Assembly: GCA_016709005.1 (NCBI GenBank)
Contig: JADJEU010000003.1
Location: forward strand, 186,001 to 250,000
Direction of reading: 5' to 3'
DNA length: 64,000 nt
Source: Crocinitomicaceae bacterium
Lineage (GTDB): Bacteria > Bacteroidota > Bacteroidia > Flavobacteriales_D > Crocinitomicaceae
Translations under genes and position numbers: made by a program
Notes under the pieces: model-generated
Database searches by the model: none
Seen by the model: only the letters and a program-made list of their open reading frames with translations
What the model was told of the DNA's origin: nothing
In this document: positions 52,801 to 59,568 of the stretch, one piece after another
Layout of the letters: the number at the start of each line of letters is the position of its first letter
Numbering within the stretch: position 1 is the first letter of the stretch

Positions 52801-52813
52801 GGTTAGAAATTAA
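46841..52813 (+). CDS. Giant exported TPR-repeat protein (1990 aa)
   Basis: Signal peptide 1-19 (LGLFILLLFSVISYAQ). Residues ~22-105 form a PEGA/carboxypeptidase-regulatory-like beta domain (GGATVEVYQGGKPYETKVSA, YTIYIKKEGYVTKMTEMD). Residues ~183-1450 contain about 21 consecutive ~60-aa TPR-like units of the form Y..L...AD.AF..KNY..A...Y..AL..KPGD....KI.EI, each ending in a Lys/Glu/Ala-rich helix. Early units alternate two subtypes, a sign of duplication in pairs. Residues ~1450-1900 are acidic, Asn-rich and internally repetitive (NNDIPREE-type motifs). The last ~80 residues (YIVRRIVVINGTGYCYEKTQ) form a compact terminal domain. The function is unknown; an envelope scaffold is a guess. Confidence 0.85.
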   Translation: MRKLGLFILLLFSVISYAQNTVVQLDLVVGDDDTGKKLGGATVEVYQGGKPYETKVSATNGKVPLIDLPINHTYTIYIKKEGYVTKMTEMDLHYAYPEDMPPFIGQAMDISIFKKVEGVDFAWLETTPMAMFSFDEKSGMLGFDQAYTQDQLVKIEKLKQQMEQKRLEEEKKKAEEQKRQADYQAYIKAGDAAMTTQKYDIAITQYDLALKLIPGDPTATAKLEEAKKKKAELEDSAAKLKLYNEKVAAAKAAYTAKNLEQALALYKEAQTLMPNETLPPTEIKKIEAELLAQKNKEANYTKLMAEGQTAMDGKLFDDAIAKYTAALVEKPGDPTATTKLAEAKKLKTEKDLADAKAKESQAKYDALMKEADAAFASKNYTLAKTKYTEALVVKPGEAIPTAKIKEIDEILKKQQEEADAAKAKEEEYKKLMFDGQTALTAANYDEAIAKYTSALGVKPGDPTATTKLEEAKKLKADKEQADAKAKESQAKYDALIKQADEAFLAKNYEAAKAKYTEALTVKSGEAHPIARIKEIDALLKKQQDEAAQKEADYKKFMAEGQTAQTAQLYDDAIAKYTAALEAKPGDSTAAAKLEEVKKLKADKELADKNAKATQEKYDALIKEADLAFDSKNYELAKTKYNEALAVKSGEAHPTARLKAIDDLLKKQKLEEEAAKAKEAEYTKFMAEGQAMFDQKNWEAAKQKYTAALGVKPNDKAALDKIDLINKEMEKEAAEAKKNADYTRLMAEAKVFFDQKKYTEARQKYQEAGNTKPTETEPQTKINEIDNLLGDQAKKEQLEKDYQKYMTEGNQLKDIKDYTAALDRYNKALAAKPGDAAAQQKITEINKLIEDQKKLADQEKLYNEYITKADQSFNAKDYTNARASYQKAYEVKADPAVAAKIKEIDELIAKSQSESQTQAKYDGLMKEADALYKSGDYPKALAKYEEASLVKPTEQAPKDKISELNQKINAQQDQAEKDKKFADFIAAGDAAYTSKDYQKALANYQEAIKVKPDATISQKIGTINTLIAEQNQNLAAEEQYKARIAEADAAYNGKNWEASRDLYNQALVIKPGDAYATGRIADIEKNMQAETAQEVEANYQKIIAKADQLKSEERFDEAITYYTNAKKLKPSDPYPQQKIDEINKIKADRLNSQQEQEKITAEYNALIKEADVAFNSKNYTVALAKYKEALLKKPNDAYAQGRISEINTKLNEQNQVNSQDTEYNNYISQADALFDQQKYLESIELYRKALSVKPNDAYATNRLDEATRLEKEKTLGEEDKEYQKILAAGQKYFDLGDYVKALDYYSRAKGMKPSDPLPQKKIDEINQILDNQKGEAEFNKLKQQADTYFEKGDWKNAKIYYEKALAIKSDDSYCISQIGIINQKMKSDTSDTEQKEYQKILSKADEYFNSKSYEKAKGLYERALGIKPGDEYPKTKLGEIDRILNPDKYVTNSNALPDYGKPINGTELDANAMLLEADDQRQFMTNQKVEQQRTTAEDRNTDNSTVQEDSNFDTKDEVTSIQQDIEEQEWSAEVHRTEANLEVIEMQEQFEANETIRAVGNENDVQHTTQNVTDLNVEIERRKENSDLPREEYLADVERIKIENQEAETINSNDQGDVIIDNKAYVTQMEEEHITNDPNNDVERKNTEIYVEDMEVTLINANNQDSWQQEDVVMGVKDHTEVMVDERIANEINNDIPREEGIVTLTDYTVDYENVQSNNSSDQYDVTIDVKNHEQEMSIATEQNNLNNDIPRQETEIFVADNEIAIEENISDMSSDQNAEVNKIDGQLDDIEVNLEINQRQNDQPRQDYEEEVVAIDEQIQENKDNLSELNEDNSYKTVDQTEVITDEKVANDTEANSLAEQNSDATNDAVEDIIEDNKAISDGNTEEVEAVEDYVDELKQLSPENDNIPMKNELGEKYPEGVTEEVYAINDENGLLSKYIVRRIVVINGTGYCYEKTQTRYGGVTYTRDGQAIAEYQWTDETEAASLVRN

Positions 52814-52817
52814 GCTC

Positions 52818-53906
52818 ATGACAAACCGTATTTTTTTGCCGGCGCTGGCACTTTTTTTTGCAGCATGCTCCGGATCTCAGAACACAGAAACAAGCATACA
52901 ATCCAATCCAAATCAACCGCTCGAGTTTTACGGTAATACGCAGGGAACTACTTTTTCGGTCATCTGCAATGACAGTGTCAACATTACTTCTGAAGAGATT
53001 GAAAACATCCTGCATAATTTTGATTTGGCGCTGAGTGCCTACATTCCCAATTCAACGATTACAGAATTGAATGAAGCGCCTGCTGGTGTTTTTGTTTATA
53101 GAGATTCCTTCAATTATTTTAACCGCTGCTATATCTTGTCACAACAAATGTGGCAGATTTCAAACGGTGCTTTTGATCCAAGTGTTTATCCGTTGGTGGA
53201 TGGTTGGGGATTTATGAAAGACGTGGAAAATGTCCCTGACTCAGCAACGGTAGATTCGCTGCGCGCATTGGTAGGGTTTGGAAAAGGAATCAATTTTACA
53301 TTTCATTCTCACACAGATTCTATTGGTAATATAATTCCAGAATTTAAAATCACAAAACACAATGGCCGTGCAAAATTAGATTTCAATGCGATTGCACAAG
53401 GTATAGCAGTAGATGTTATTGCTGAGAAACTGGAAGCTAAAGGAGCGGATAATTATTTTGTAGAAATTGGTGGTGAAATTCGTGTAAAAGGAAAAAATTC
53501 TGAAGGCAATTTTTGGACGATCGGAATTGATAAACCCATTGAAGGATCTACTTCTGAAGATCGTGAATTGCAAGAAATCATTCAGCTGGATAACCGCAGT
53601 GTCGCAACCTCTGGGTCGTACAGAAAATTCTATGAAAAAGCGGGCATCAAATATTCACACACCATCGATCCAAAAACGGGTTATCCGGTTCGTCACTCAC
53701 TTTTAAGTGCTACTGTAGTTGCTGAAAATTGCGGTATTGCAGATGCGTTAGCTACAGCATTTATGGTAATGGGTACTGATAAATCAATCCAGTTCTTGAA
53801 TGAACATCCTGAATTAAATTTAGATGTCTATCTGATATTTACCAACGACAAAGGCCGGATGGAAATATTCACCACCAAAGATTTTGAGGCTTTGATTGTG
53901 GAGTAA
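52818..53906 (+). CDS. apbE: FAD:protein FMN transferase ApbE (lipoprotein)
   Basis: 362-aa periplasmic lipoprotein (signal ending LFFAACSGS, Cys at ~17) that attaches FMN covalently to a Thr/Ser of target flavoproteins such as NqrB, NqrC or RnfG. Motifs: WQISNGAFDPSVYPLVDGWG near 110-130, FNAIAQGIAVDVIAEKLEA, FVEIGGEIRVKG, SVATSGSYRKF, HTIDPKTGYPV. It starts 4 nt after the stop of the giant TPR gene, so it is co-transcribed with it. The target is not in this window. Confidence 0.95.
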   Translation: MTNRIFLPALALFFAACSGSQNTETSIQSNPNQPLEFYGNTQGTTFSVICNDSVNITSEEIENILHNFDLALSAYIPNSTITELNEAPAGVFVYRDSFNYFNRCYILSQQMWQISNGAFDPSVYPLVDGWGFMKDVENVPDSATVDSLRALVGFGKGINFTFHSHTDSIGNIIPEFKITKHNGRAKLDFNAIAQGIAVDVIAEKLEAKGADNYFVEIGGEIRVKGKNSEGNFWTIGIDKPIEGSTSEDRELQEIIQLDNRSVATSGSYRKFYEKAGIKYSHTIDPKTGYPVRHSLLSATVVAENCGIADALATAFMVMGTDKSIQFLNEHPELNLDVYLIFTNDKGRMEIFTTKDFEALIVE

Positions 53907-54111
53907 AATTAATTCCTTAAAATTCTTATTAAAGCGAGCCGTCATTCCGACAGAGGTTTTCGCTTAACGACGAGGAATCGCGTGAATGATGCCTCAATTG
54001 CGATGCGTAAATTTCCCGTAAAATGCTCCTCGCTAATTCAGGCAGATGCTGAATCTAGTTCCGTATGACGTTTCGCTAAATGTACAATTAATGCGAGGTC
54101 AATTAACAAAA
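53907..54111. repeat. Intergenic repeats (inverted GATTCCTCG family)
   Basis: 53933-53986 is an inverted copy of the GATTCCTCG...CGGAATGACGG family (read AGCGAGCCGTCATTCCGACA ... GAGGAATCGCGTGA). 54046-54072 is a decayed form of the ATCCTGAATC palindrome with a GACGTTTCGCT tail. No gene. Confidence 0.6.
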
Positions 54112-54630
54112 TCAAACCAACCCAAAATATCTTTCCTCAACAACTTTATAATGATGCACGGCATGCCCGATCATCATAAACCCTAAAGCAATCACAGAGC
54201 TTTCTTGCCCATTGGCTGTTCCTGAAAAGAAGAATTGATCTTTGTCAAAAGTTTTAAAAAGTAAGAATGTTGATTGCCGCACTGCGCGATATTCATTCAA
54301 TAAATCTTTCAGGGATCGGTCATTTGCTTTTGAAACAGCTGCCCACATGTCTTCATCAAAACCAGAAAGCGGAGTTTTGTCTTGTCGTGCAAATCGCAGC
54401 GCGCGGTATTGAAAAACACGTTCAGCATCTATAAGATGTTCAATGATCATGGGCACCGACCATTTGCCCTGTGCATAAACTTTGGTTCCGATTTTTTCAA
54501 GCATCGCACTGTTTTTTTCAAAGAGTGAAATTCCGCCATGTTCCAATTGATCCATTAGATTTTCATCACTAGCCTGATTAGCATAGTGCAAACCATAAGC
54601 CGGAATTATTTTAATATCTGATTTTTTCAT
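54112..54630 (-). CDS. DinB superfamily protein
   Basis: 172-aa four-helix-bundle protein of the DinB/YfiT type. Metal-binding histidines appear as IIEHLIDAERVFQYRALRFA (first) and MMIGHAVHHYKVVEERYF (H-x3-H near the C-terminus), with FARQDKTPLSGFDEDMW between. Such proteins are metal-dependent, often thiol S-transferases with bacillithiol or mycothiol. The specific substrate is unknown. It stands alone between repeat-rich spacers. Confidence 0.9.
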   Translation of the reverse strand: MKKSDIKIIPAYGLHYANQASDENLMDQLEHGGISLFEKNSAMLEKIGTKVYAQGKWSVPMIIEHLIDAERVFQYRALRFARQDKTPLSGFDEDMWAAVSKANDRSLKDLLNEYRAVRQSTFLLFKTFDKDQFFFSGTANGQESSVIALGFMMIGHAVHHYKVVEERYFGLV

Positions 54631-54673
54631 AGCTCAATTTTTTTACTCTTGAGTGATAATTGAAAATTAGTTC

Positions 54674-54842
54674 TCGCAGAGTTGCGCAGTGTTTTGCGCA
54701 GATTTTCGCAGAAATAGTCCATGAAGTTCAATTAGCATTTGTTATTAAGATCACAATTTCCATTCTTATGTAAATATGCTTATTATTCGTTTTATCATCT
54801 GCGCGACTCTGCGAATCTTATCTGCGAAAATCTGCGAGAAAT
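54674..54842. repeat. Large inverted repeat of CGCAGATTTTCGCAGA motifs
   Basis: TCGCAGAGTTGCGCAG and CAGATTTTCGCAGA (54674-54713) are mirrored by CTGCGCGACTCTGCGA and TCTGCGAAAATCTGCGAG (54799-54838), with an AT-rich spacer between. The arms pair with few mismatches, so the whole spacer between dinB and the DUF922 gene can form a long hairpin. The same motif occurs near 20.1 kb. Confidence 0.65.
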
Positions 54843-54861
54843 TTAAAGTACTTTAAAAATA

Positions 54862-55410
54862 CTAATACTTTTCAAGCCTATTTAACTCATCACTGATAAA
54901 CTCATTCCATTTTTTTTGTCCATCCAGATTTCTGAAATGATCGGTTTCTTCATCGTATCTGATTTGCATGGCAAGCATCTCTTCATAGACAACGCCGTAG
55001 ATTGAATCTATTTCTGCTTCAACATTCAAGGTGTAGGTAAATTTATCTACCCGTTCTTCAAAATAGCGGCAATGAAGTTCGGCAATGTTAAAGTGTTGTT
55101 GTTCGTGTGCTAAAAGTTCCGGTGTCATTTTTCCTTTTTTTATCCAGGATTGTTCAGGATCAAAATAAGACCAGGCGTTTAAGTCGGGGCGTATGTTGTC
55201 ATCTTGATAATACCACGAATACACATACGAAATGCCTGAATAGGTCCAGGCGTCAAATGAACTTTCAGAATCTACTTTACCGCTAAAATCTTTCCACGTC
55301 AGCGGACGATCACTTGCCCATTGGATAGTCAGTGATTCTTCTTCTTCATCCAGCTGAAAGGAGAAAAGAAAAAAAACCGAAACAAAGGGTAGAAGGTATT
55401 TTGCTTTCAT
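54862..55410 (-). CDS. DUF922-type exported protein with HExxH-like motif
   Basis: 182 aa from the ATG at 55410, which begins the signal peptide MKAKYLLPFVSVFFLFSFQL; a longer frame from 55452 would overlap the methyltransferase gene. The mature part has RPLTWKDFSGKVDSESSFDA and LLAHEQQHFNIAELHCRYFE, a HEQQH zinc-protease-like motif with a downstream Glu, as in DUF922 proteins. It is probably a periplasmic metallopeptidase-like protein; activity is inferred. It is downstream of, and probably co-transcribed with, the methyltransferase. Confidence 0.82.
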   Translation of the reverse strand: MKAKYLLPFVSVFFLFSFQLDEEEESLTIQWASDRPLTWKDFSGKVDSESSFDAWTYSGISYVYSWYYQDDNIRPDLNAWSYFDPEQSWIKKGKMTPELLAHEQQHFNIAELHCRYFEERVDKFTYTLNVEAEIDSIYGVVYEEMLAMQIRYDEETDHFRNLDGQKKWNEFISDELNRLEKY

Positions 55411-55432
55411 AATATTCAAATATAATGTTTCG

Positions 55433-56074
55433 TTACTGTTTTCTTCTGGCAATTAATATTAAGTCAATGGTTGGTGGACCCGCTGGTTGTGGATAATCAA
55501 CGCGGCTCAAATCAAGAATCTCAAAATCATTTTCAATTAAAGCAGCTGCAAGATAATCTGCCTGATGATAATAAATATAGGCAGCCGGACCAACACCTGA
55601 ACTTGGCAATTTGAAATCAGATTTTGAATAATCATCTTCCATGGTGCTGATGTAAATGATGCCGTTTTCATTCAGAACTTTTTTTGCATCTGAAATAATT
55701 TGCAGCGCATCGTCTTTGGAGATGTACGGAAAACAAAATCCAAAAACCAAACCGTCAAATTTTTTCGCAGGTTTTAAAATGTCTCTGCAATCCATCAATT
55801 CAAAAGTTGCTGATGGATTATTGATGCGAGCCAGTTCTAACATTCTGGGAGCAAGATCAGTTCCCAAAATTTTAAAATCGGATCGTTTGCTTAAAAGATA
55901 TTTGGTAATGTTACCAGGGCCACAACCCAGTTCAAGAATTTCAGCATTTTCTTTTTTTACAGATTCACAAAACAGATCAAATGAAGCATGGTAGTTTTTC
56001 AAGTCCATGAATTTTTCCTGATAAAGCTCCGCGCCTTTATCAAAAACTTCTATGGCTATTTTTGTTTTGTCCAT
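55433..56074 (-). CDS. Class I SAM-dependent methyltransferase
   Basis: 213-aa enzyme with SAM motif ILELGCGPGNITKYLL (about 47-62), acidic residue in LGTDLAPRMLELA, motif II FELMDCRDI and FDGLVFGFCFPYISKDDA. The compact length fits a small-molecule or ubiquinone-type methyltransferase; substrate unknown. It is not closely similar to the other methyltransferase at 28.6 kb. Confidence 0.88.
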   Translation of the reverse strand: MDKTKIAIEVFDKGAELYQEKFMDLKNYHASFDLFCESVKKENAEILELGCGPGNITKYLLSKRSDFKILGTDLAPRMLELARINNPSATFELMDCRDILKPAKKFDGLVFGFCFPYISKDDALQIISDAKKVLNENGIIYISTMEDDYSKSDFKLPSSGVGPAAYIYYHQADYLAAALIENDFEILDLSRVDYPQPAGPPTIDLILIARRKQ

Positions 56075-56105
56075 TTGATTATGAGTTTTTTTAGAGATTT
56101 AATTT

Positions 56106-56669
56106 TCACCGCAAGGTTGATTTTTTTTGATCTTCACTCAATTTAATTGTCTGCGTAAGTCTTGATAACTGTGTTTTTTCTTGTTTAGCTGTCATGATCC
56201 AATGTATCATCATTTTTTTGTAAGACGGACTTTGAGCGTTGAAATAAGTCCACGCTACTTTATTAGCCTTGAAGATTTTTTCAAAATTTTTGTTGAGAAA
56301 TTCGGGCTCTTTTTCGTGTGAATAAATTCCTGACTTGTCTTCTTTTCGCAAAGCAAAAGCTTTTTGTCCGTCTTCAGTCATCAAGCCTGCTTTGGTGAGT
56401 TCTTTAACTTTTTTAATGTTGATGTCGCTCCAGATACTATTGCTGCGACGCGGTGTAAAACGAATACAATAACTCTCCTCATCAATCGATCTGCGCACGC
56501 CGTCAATCCACCCAAAACATAGCGCCTGATCAACCGACTCAGACCAGGTAATAGATGGTTTTTTAGTTCCCACTTTATAATAACCAACCAGCAATTCAGT
56601 TTCTGATTGATAGTTTTTCTCCAACCATTTTCGAAATGCTGCCGGGGTTGCGAAAAATTTTGGGGTCAT
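56106..56669 (-). CDS. YdeI/OmpD-associated family protein
   Basis: 187-aa cytoplasmic protein. Family motifs are FRKWLEKNYQSETELLVGYY, SVDQALCFGWIDGVRRSIDE, IRFTPRRSNSIWSDINIKKV, and a basic C-terminal helical tail (HWIMTAKQEKTQLSRLTQTI). Members are linked to peptide or bacteriocin resistance in some species, but the biochemical role is unknown. It lies 31 nt upstream of the methyltransferase on the same strand. Confidence 0.9.
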   Translation of the reverse strand: MTPKFFATPAAFRKWLEKNYQSETELLVGYYKVGTKKPSITWSESVDQALCFGWIDGVRRSIDEESYCIRFTPRRSNSIWSDINIKKVKELTKAGLMTEDGQKAFALRKEDKSGIYSHEKEPEFLNKNFEKIFKANKVAWTYFNAQSPSYKKMMIHWIMTAKQEKTQLSRLTQTIKLSEDQKKSTLR

Positions 56670-56765
56670 GGTTTTTTTGCTGATTTGTATCGAAGTTAAG
56701 GAAAATTGAAAAGGTGTTTGTGTGATGTTTCAACTTATAATTCTCATTTCAATATAAATGCTCCA

Positions 56766-56960
56766 GCGAAAAGTCATTCCGACGAAACGAATCCGGTTTA
56801 TCCGGGTGAGAGCCGAGGAATCGCGTGCGGTTTACGTTAGATGTTTTTGCGGAAACAATGCGTGTGGGGGATTGAACTTCGTAAGCACAATTGCGTTTGA
56901 TCGACGCGATTCCTCGGCGTTCCTGCCCACAAGGGGCAGTCTCTTCGTCGGAATGACTTT
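56766..56960. repeat. Two convergent copies of the GATTCCTCG repeat
   Basis: An inverted copy (56766-56830: GTCATTCCGACGAAACGAAT ... GCCGAGGAATCGCGTG) faces a direct copy (56901-56960: CGACGCGATTCCTCGGCG ... TCGTCGGAATGAC). Together they form a large imperfect inverted repeat with a 70-nt centre, between the YdeI-like gene and the beta-helix lipoprotein. Confidence 0.65.
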
Positions 56961-56998
56961 TCAAAAAAACGTCTGAAAATAGTTGAAGCCAATTTACA

Positions 56999-58078
56999 TC
57001 ACTCAATCACCGAATTAACAACCGTAACCTGCGTATCATCATGCATAGAAATACTCGGATAAACCGCATACCACGAGCCACCCGTATTGGAACTGATTGT
57101 ACAATCTTCAATATGAATATTTCCCGAATGATCATTGGTCACAAAAAAGATCGAAGAGCCGTGTTGAATGACAGAGTTATTTTGAATTTTACATCCGTAT
57201 AAAGACAGCGTCATCGTATTTCCATCGTTGTAAATCGCACCGCCACTGCCACCACCCGGAGTGCCTTTTTGTTTTGGATTTCCGCCTTCACCGATTGCGC
57301 TGTTGTGTGTGAATAGACTGTTGTAGATTGTCCACGATACGCCAATACTACTCAAGGCGCCACCGTTTGAACCGTAATTGCCATAACCTTCTGCGCCGCC
57401 AAAAGTACAATTGGTGATGTACACCGGAAGATCATTGTACTGATCAAAAATCCGAATCGCTCCACCGCCAACATCCGGACCTTTATCGGGACAAACATTA
57501 TTAAAAAATCTGCAGTTCACTGCTTTGAATCTTCCACCGCGAACCCAAATTGCACCGCCGCCATCGTAGTCTTTTTCTGCTGTACTGTTGCCGTCTGCAA
57601 AGGTGATGTTTTGTACCGTGAGACTTGGATGATCCTGATTATCGCAATGACTGGTGGTCCAGTTTTGATCTTCATCACAAGTATTCATATATAAAATTCG
57701 ATGTTTCCCCTTTCCACTTAATGTAATGAGTCCGCCGCCATCAATGATGACTACGGGGTTTGCACTGTTCACCACTTTTGCTGTTTCATCCATGACAATG
57801 GTATGCGGTTCAGATCCGCAATTGAAAGTGATCACGCCGCCTTTAGTAACAGCCTCTACGAAACTTTCACAATCGCAACTTTTTGGTGTTCCGTCACCAA
57901 CAACGGTGGTTGGAACAGAAATGTCTTCTGCTTGCGCTTCTGCAGGTACTGGATAATTTCCATCCGGATTTCCGGCAGCTGGTCCATTCACGGTATCTTT
58001 TAAAGGCTTGTGATAATCTTTTTTACAACTCACAGTCATCACAGAAATTAGAATTGCGAAAATAAAAATGGATTTCAT
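56999..58078 (-). CDS. Parallel beta-helix lipoprotein
   Basis: 359-aa lipoprotein (signal ending MTVSCKKD, Cys ~18), then a low-complexity linker and a right-handed parallel beta-helix (about 70-355) with repeated short rungs: VVIIDGGGLITLSGKGKHRI, LTVQNITFADG, RFKAVNCRFFNN, VYITNCTFGG, WTIYNSLFTHNSAI, IHIEDCTISSNTGG. This resembles pectate-lyase-like/'choice-of-anchor' surface proteins. No catalytic carbohydrate-active residues can be identified by eye, so it may be a binding or structural protein. Confidence 0.85.
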   Translation of the reverse strand: MKSIFIFAILISVMTVSCKKDYHKPLKDTVNGPAAGNPDGNYPVPAEAQAEDISVPTTVVGDGTPKSCDCESFVEAVTKGGVITFNCGSEPHTIVMDETAKVVNSANPVVIIDGGGLITLSGKGKHRILYMNTCDEDQNWTTSHCDNQDHPSLTVQNITFADGNSTAEKDYDGGGAIWVRGGRFKAVNCRFFNNVCPDKGPDVGGGAIRIFDQYNDLPVYITNCTFGGAEGYGNYGSNGGALSSIGVSWTIYNSLFTHNSAIGEGGNPKQKGTPGGGSGGAIYNDGNTMTLSLYGCKIQNNSVIQHGSSIFFVTNDHSGNIHIEDCTISSNTGGSWYAVYPSISMHDDTQVTVVNSVIE

Positions 58079-58172
58079 AGGAGGTGGTTTGATGATGAAG
58101 TTACAAAATGATTCCTTGATTTAAAAGTAAAGTGGAAATTGCTTTGTATTGACTGATGCCATTGACGCGCTG

Positions 58173-58613
58173 CTACATCTTACCAAGTTCAATTGCCAGC
58201 CTGTCAAAATTCTCTTCATTTTTTGGACCTGCAAATTTTTTGATCTTTTCACATTCTTCAACACTTGCAAAAATCATACGAAATGAAATTTCTGTTTTTG
58301 TGTCGTCAATTTTTTCAAAGGCAACTTCCATATCGAAGTATGGTTGCGAAATTCTGGTCCAGGAAATTAATTTGTGAGGCTGTACAATTTTAAAGACAGC
58401 TTCATTTTCGTAATTTCCTTTTTCTGGCCCATGCATGGTGAGTCTCCATTTGCCGCCTGATTGCAAATCAAATTCATGAATGGTATTTGTAAATCCTTCT
58501 GGTCCCCACCAGTTTTTTAAATGCGCGGGATTTGCAAAAGCTTCATATACTTTTTCAATCGGGAAGTTCAAGAGTCGCACTGAGTAAATTTGACTGGATG
58601 AAGATTGCGGCAT
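58173..58613 (-). CDS. SRPBCC/AHSA1 domain protein
   Basis: 146-aa single-domain START-like protein. FPIEKVYEAFANPAHLKNWW, the GPEGFTNTIHEFDLQSGGKW segment and FVAFEKIDDTKTEISFRM-like strands match AHSA1 (Hsp90 activator homologue) proteins in bacteria. It probably binds a hydrophobic ligand; the role is unknown. Length is normal. Confidence 0.9.
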   Translation of the reverse strand: MPQSSSSQIYSVRLLNFPIEKVYEAFANPAHLKNWWGPEGFTNTIHEFDLQSGGKWRLTMHGPEKGNYENEAVFKIVQPHKLISWTRISQPYFDMEVAFEKIDDTKTEISFRMIFASVEECEKIKKFAGPKNEENFDRLAIELGKM

Positions 58614-58703
58614 GGGGTTGGATTTTTATCGAGTTGAATTAAATTTTGAAGGACGCAGCGTAATCAGTCTTTCTGGTTTAATTGGTCTGGTTTTTATTTT
58701 TTT

Positions 58704-59552
58704 TTATTCAGTTATTGGATACAAAAGTTTAAACGCATTTGAAACCGCCTGATGTAAAATAGTTGCATGATTTTCTGAAGGCAGATAATCAAAATGGATT
58801 TTCACATTTTTATAATTGAGTTTTTTCAGTTTGTCTGCGAGCAGATTTGCATCCACTTCCATCACATGCGGAGTAGGGGATGGTGCCAAACCTTCTTTTC
58901 CGACACCAATATAAACGTCGGTATTTTCAAAGGTTGAAATAGATTGATTTAACAAAGAGCCATTGTCCCACCACAAACTTGGACTGACAATAATGTACTT
59001 CGTAAAAAGTGCCGGCTTCTTAAAAAGAATTTCAGTCGCCAGCAAGCCGCCCAGCGATTGCCCGATCAGCGTTTTTGATTTATTGGTCTTGTAATTTTCA
59101 TCAATATAAGGTTGCAATTCATTTTCAAGAAACGATATAAACTTATGCGATTGCCCCGAGGTTGGATTGTTTATTTTATCCTGTTCAACGGTTGACGGAA
59201 ATGTAAAATCTCTTCGTCTGTCAACCGACGCAATGCCCACCACAATCGACTTTGGAACTTGATTAATCCATTCAAAACTATTGAACTGAACAAGCCCCAC
59301 AATATGAATAAAATCTTCGTCCGCTGAACCGTCCAGCAAATAGATCACCGGATATTTTGTGGTATCATCTGCATGATATCCTTCCGGCAAATAAATATTT
59401 AATATTCTTTTTTCATTTAATTCTTTCGAATCAATTTCGTCAATCACGCCAAGCACAAAAGGTTTATTGTTGGTTTGTTTTGACTTATTGGCTTGTCCAA
59501 AAATGAGTGAAGCAGAAAACGTCAACAGTGAAATTAGAAAGAGTTTTGTCAT
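58704..59552 (-). CDS. Secreted esterase-D-like alpha/beta hydrolase
   Basis: 282 aa from the ATG at 59552, which opens a signal peptide (MTKLFLISLLTFSASLIFGQ); a longer frame from 59585 would overlap map. Putative-esterase fold of the Fes/IroE type: YPVIYLLDGSADEDF, nucleophile Ser in LIGQSLGGLLATEIL, and SENHATILHQ supplying the likely catalytic His. It could hydrolyse siderophore or acyl esters; substrate unknown. It follows map by 16 nt. Confidence 0.88.
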   Translation of the reverse strand: MTKLFLISLLTFSASLIFGQANKSKQTNNKPFVLGVIDEIDSKELNEKRILNIYLPEGYHADDTTKYPVIYLLDGSADEDFIHIVGLVQFNSFEWINQVPKSIVVGIASVDRRRDFTFPSTVEQDKINNPTSGQSHKFISFLENELQPYIDENYKTNKSKTLIGQSLGGLLATEILFKKPALFTKYIIVSPSLWWDNGSLLNQSISTFENTDVYIGVGKEGLAPSPTPHVMEVDANLLADKLKKLNYKNVKIHFDYLPSENHATILHQAVSNAFKLLYPITE

Positions 59553-59568
59553 TTTTTTTTCTGTTTTT

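Noticed and set aside
52743..52817. Longer start for apbE within the TPR gene
   Set aside because: The lipoprotein signal peptide begins at the ATG 52818; the longer version would bury it.
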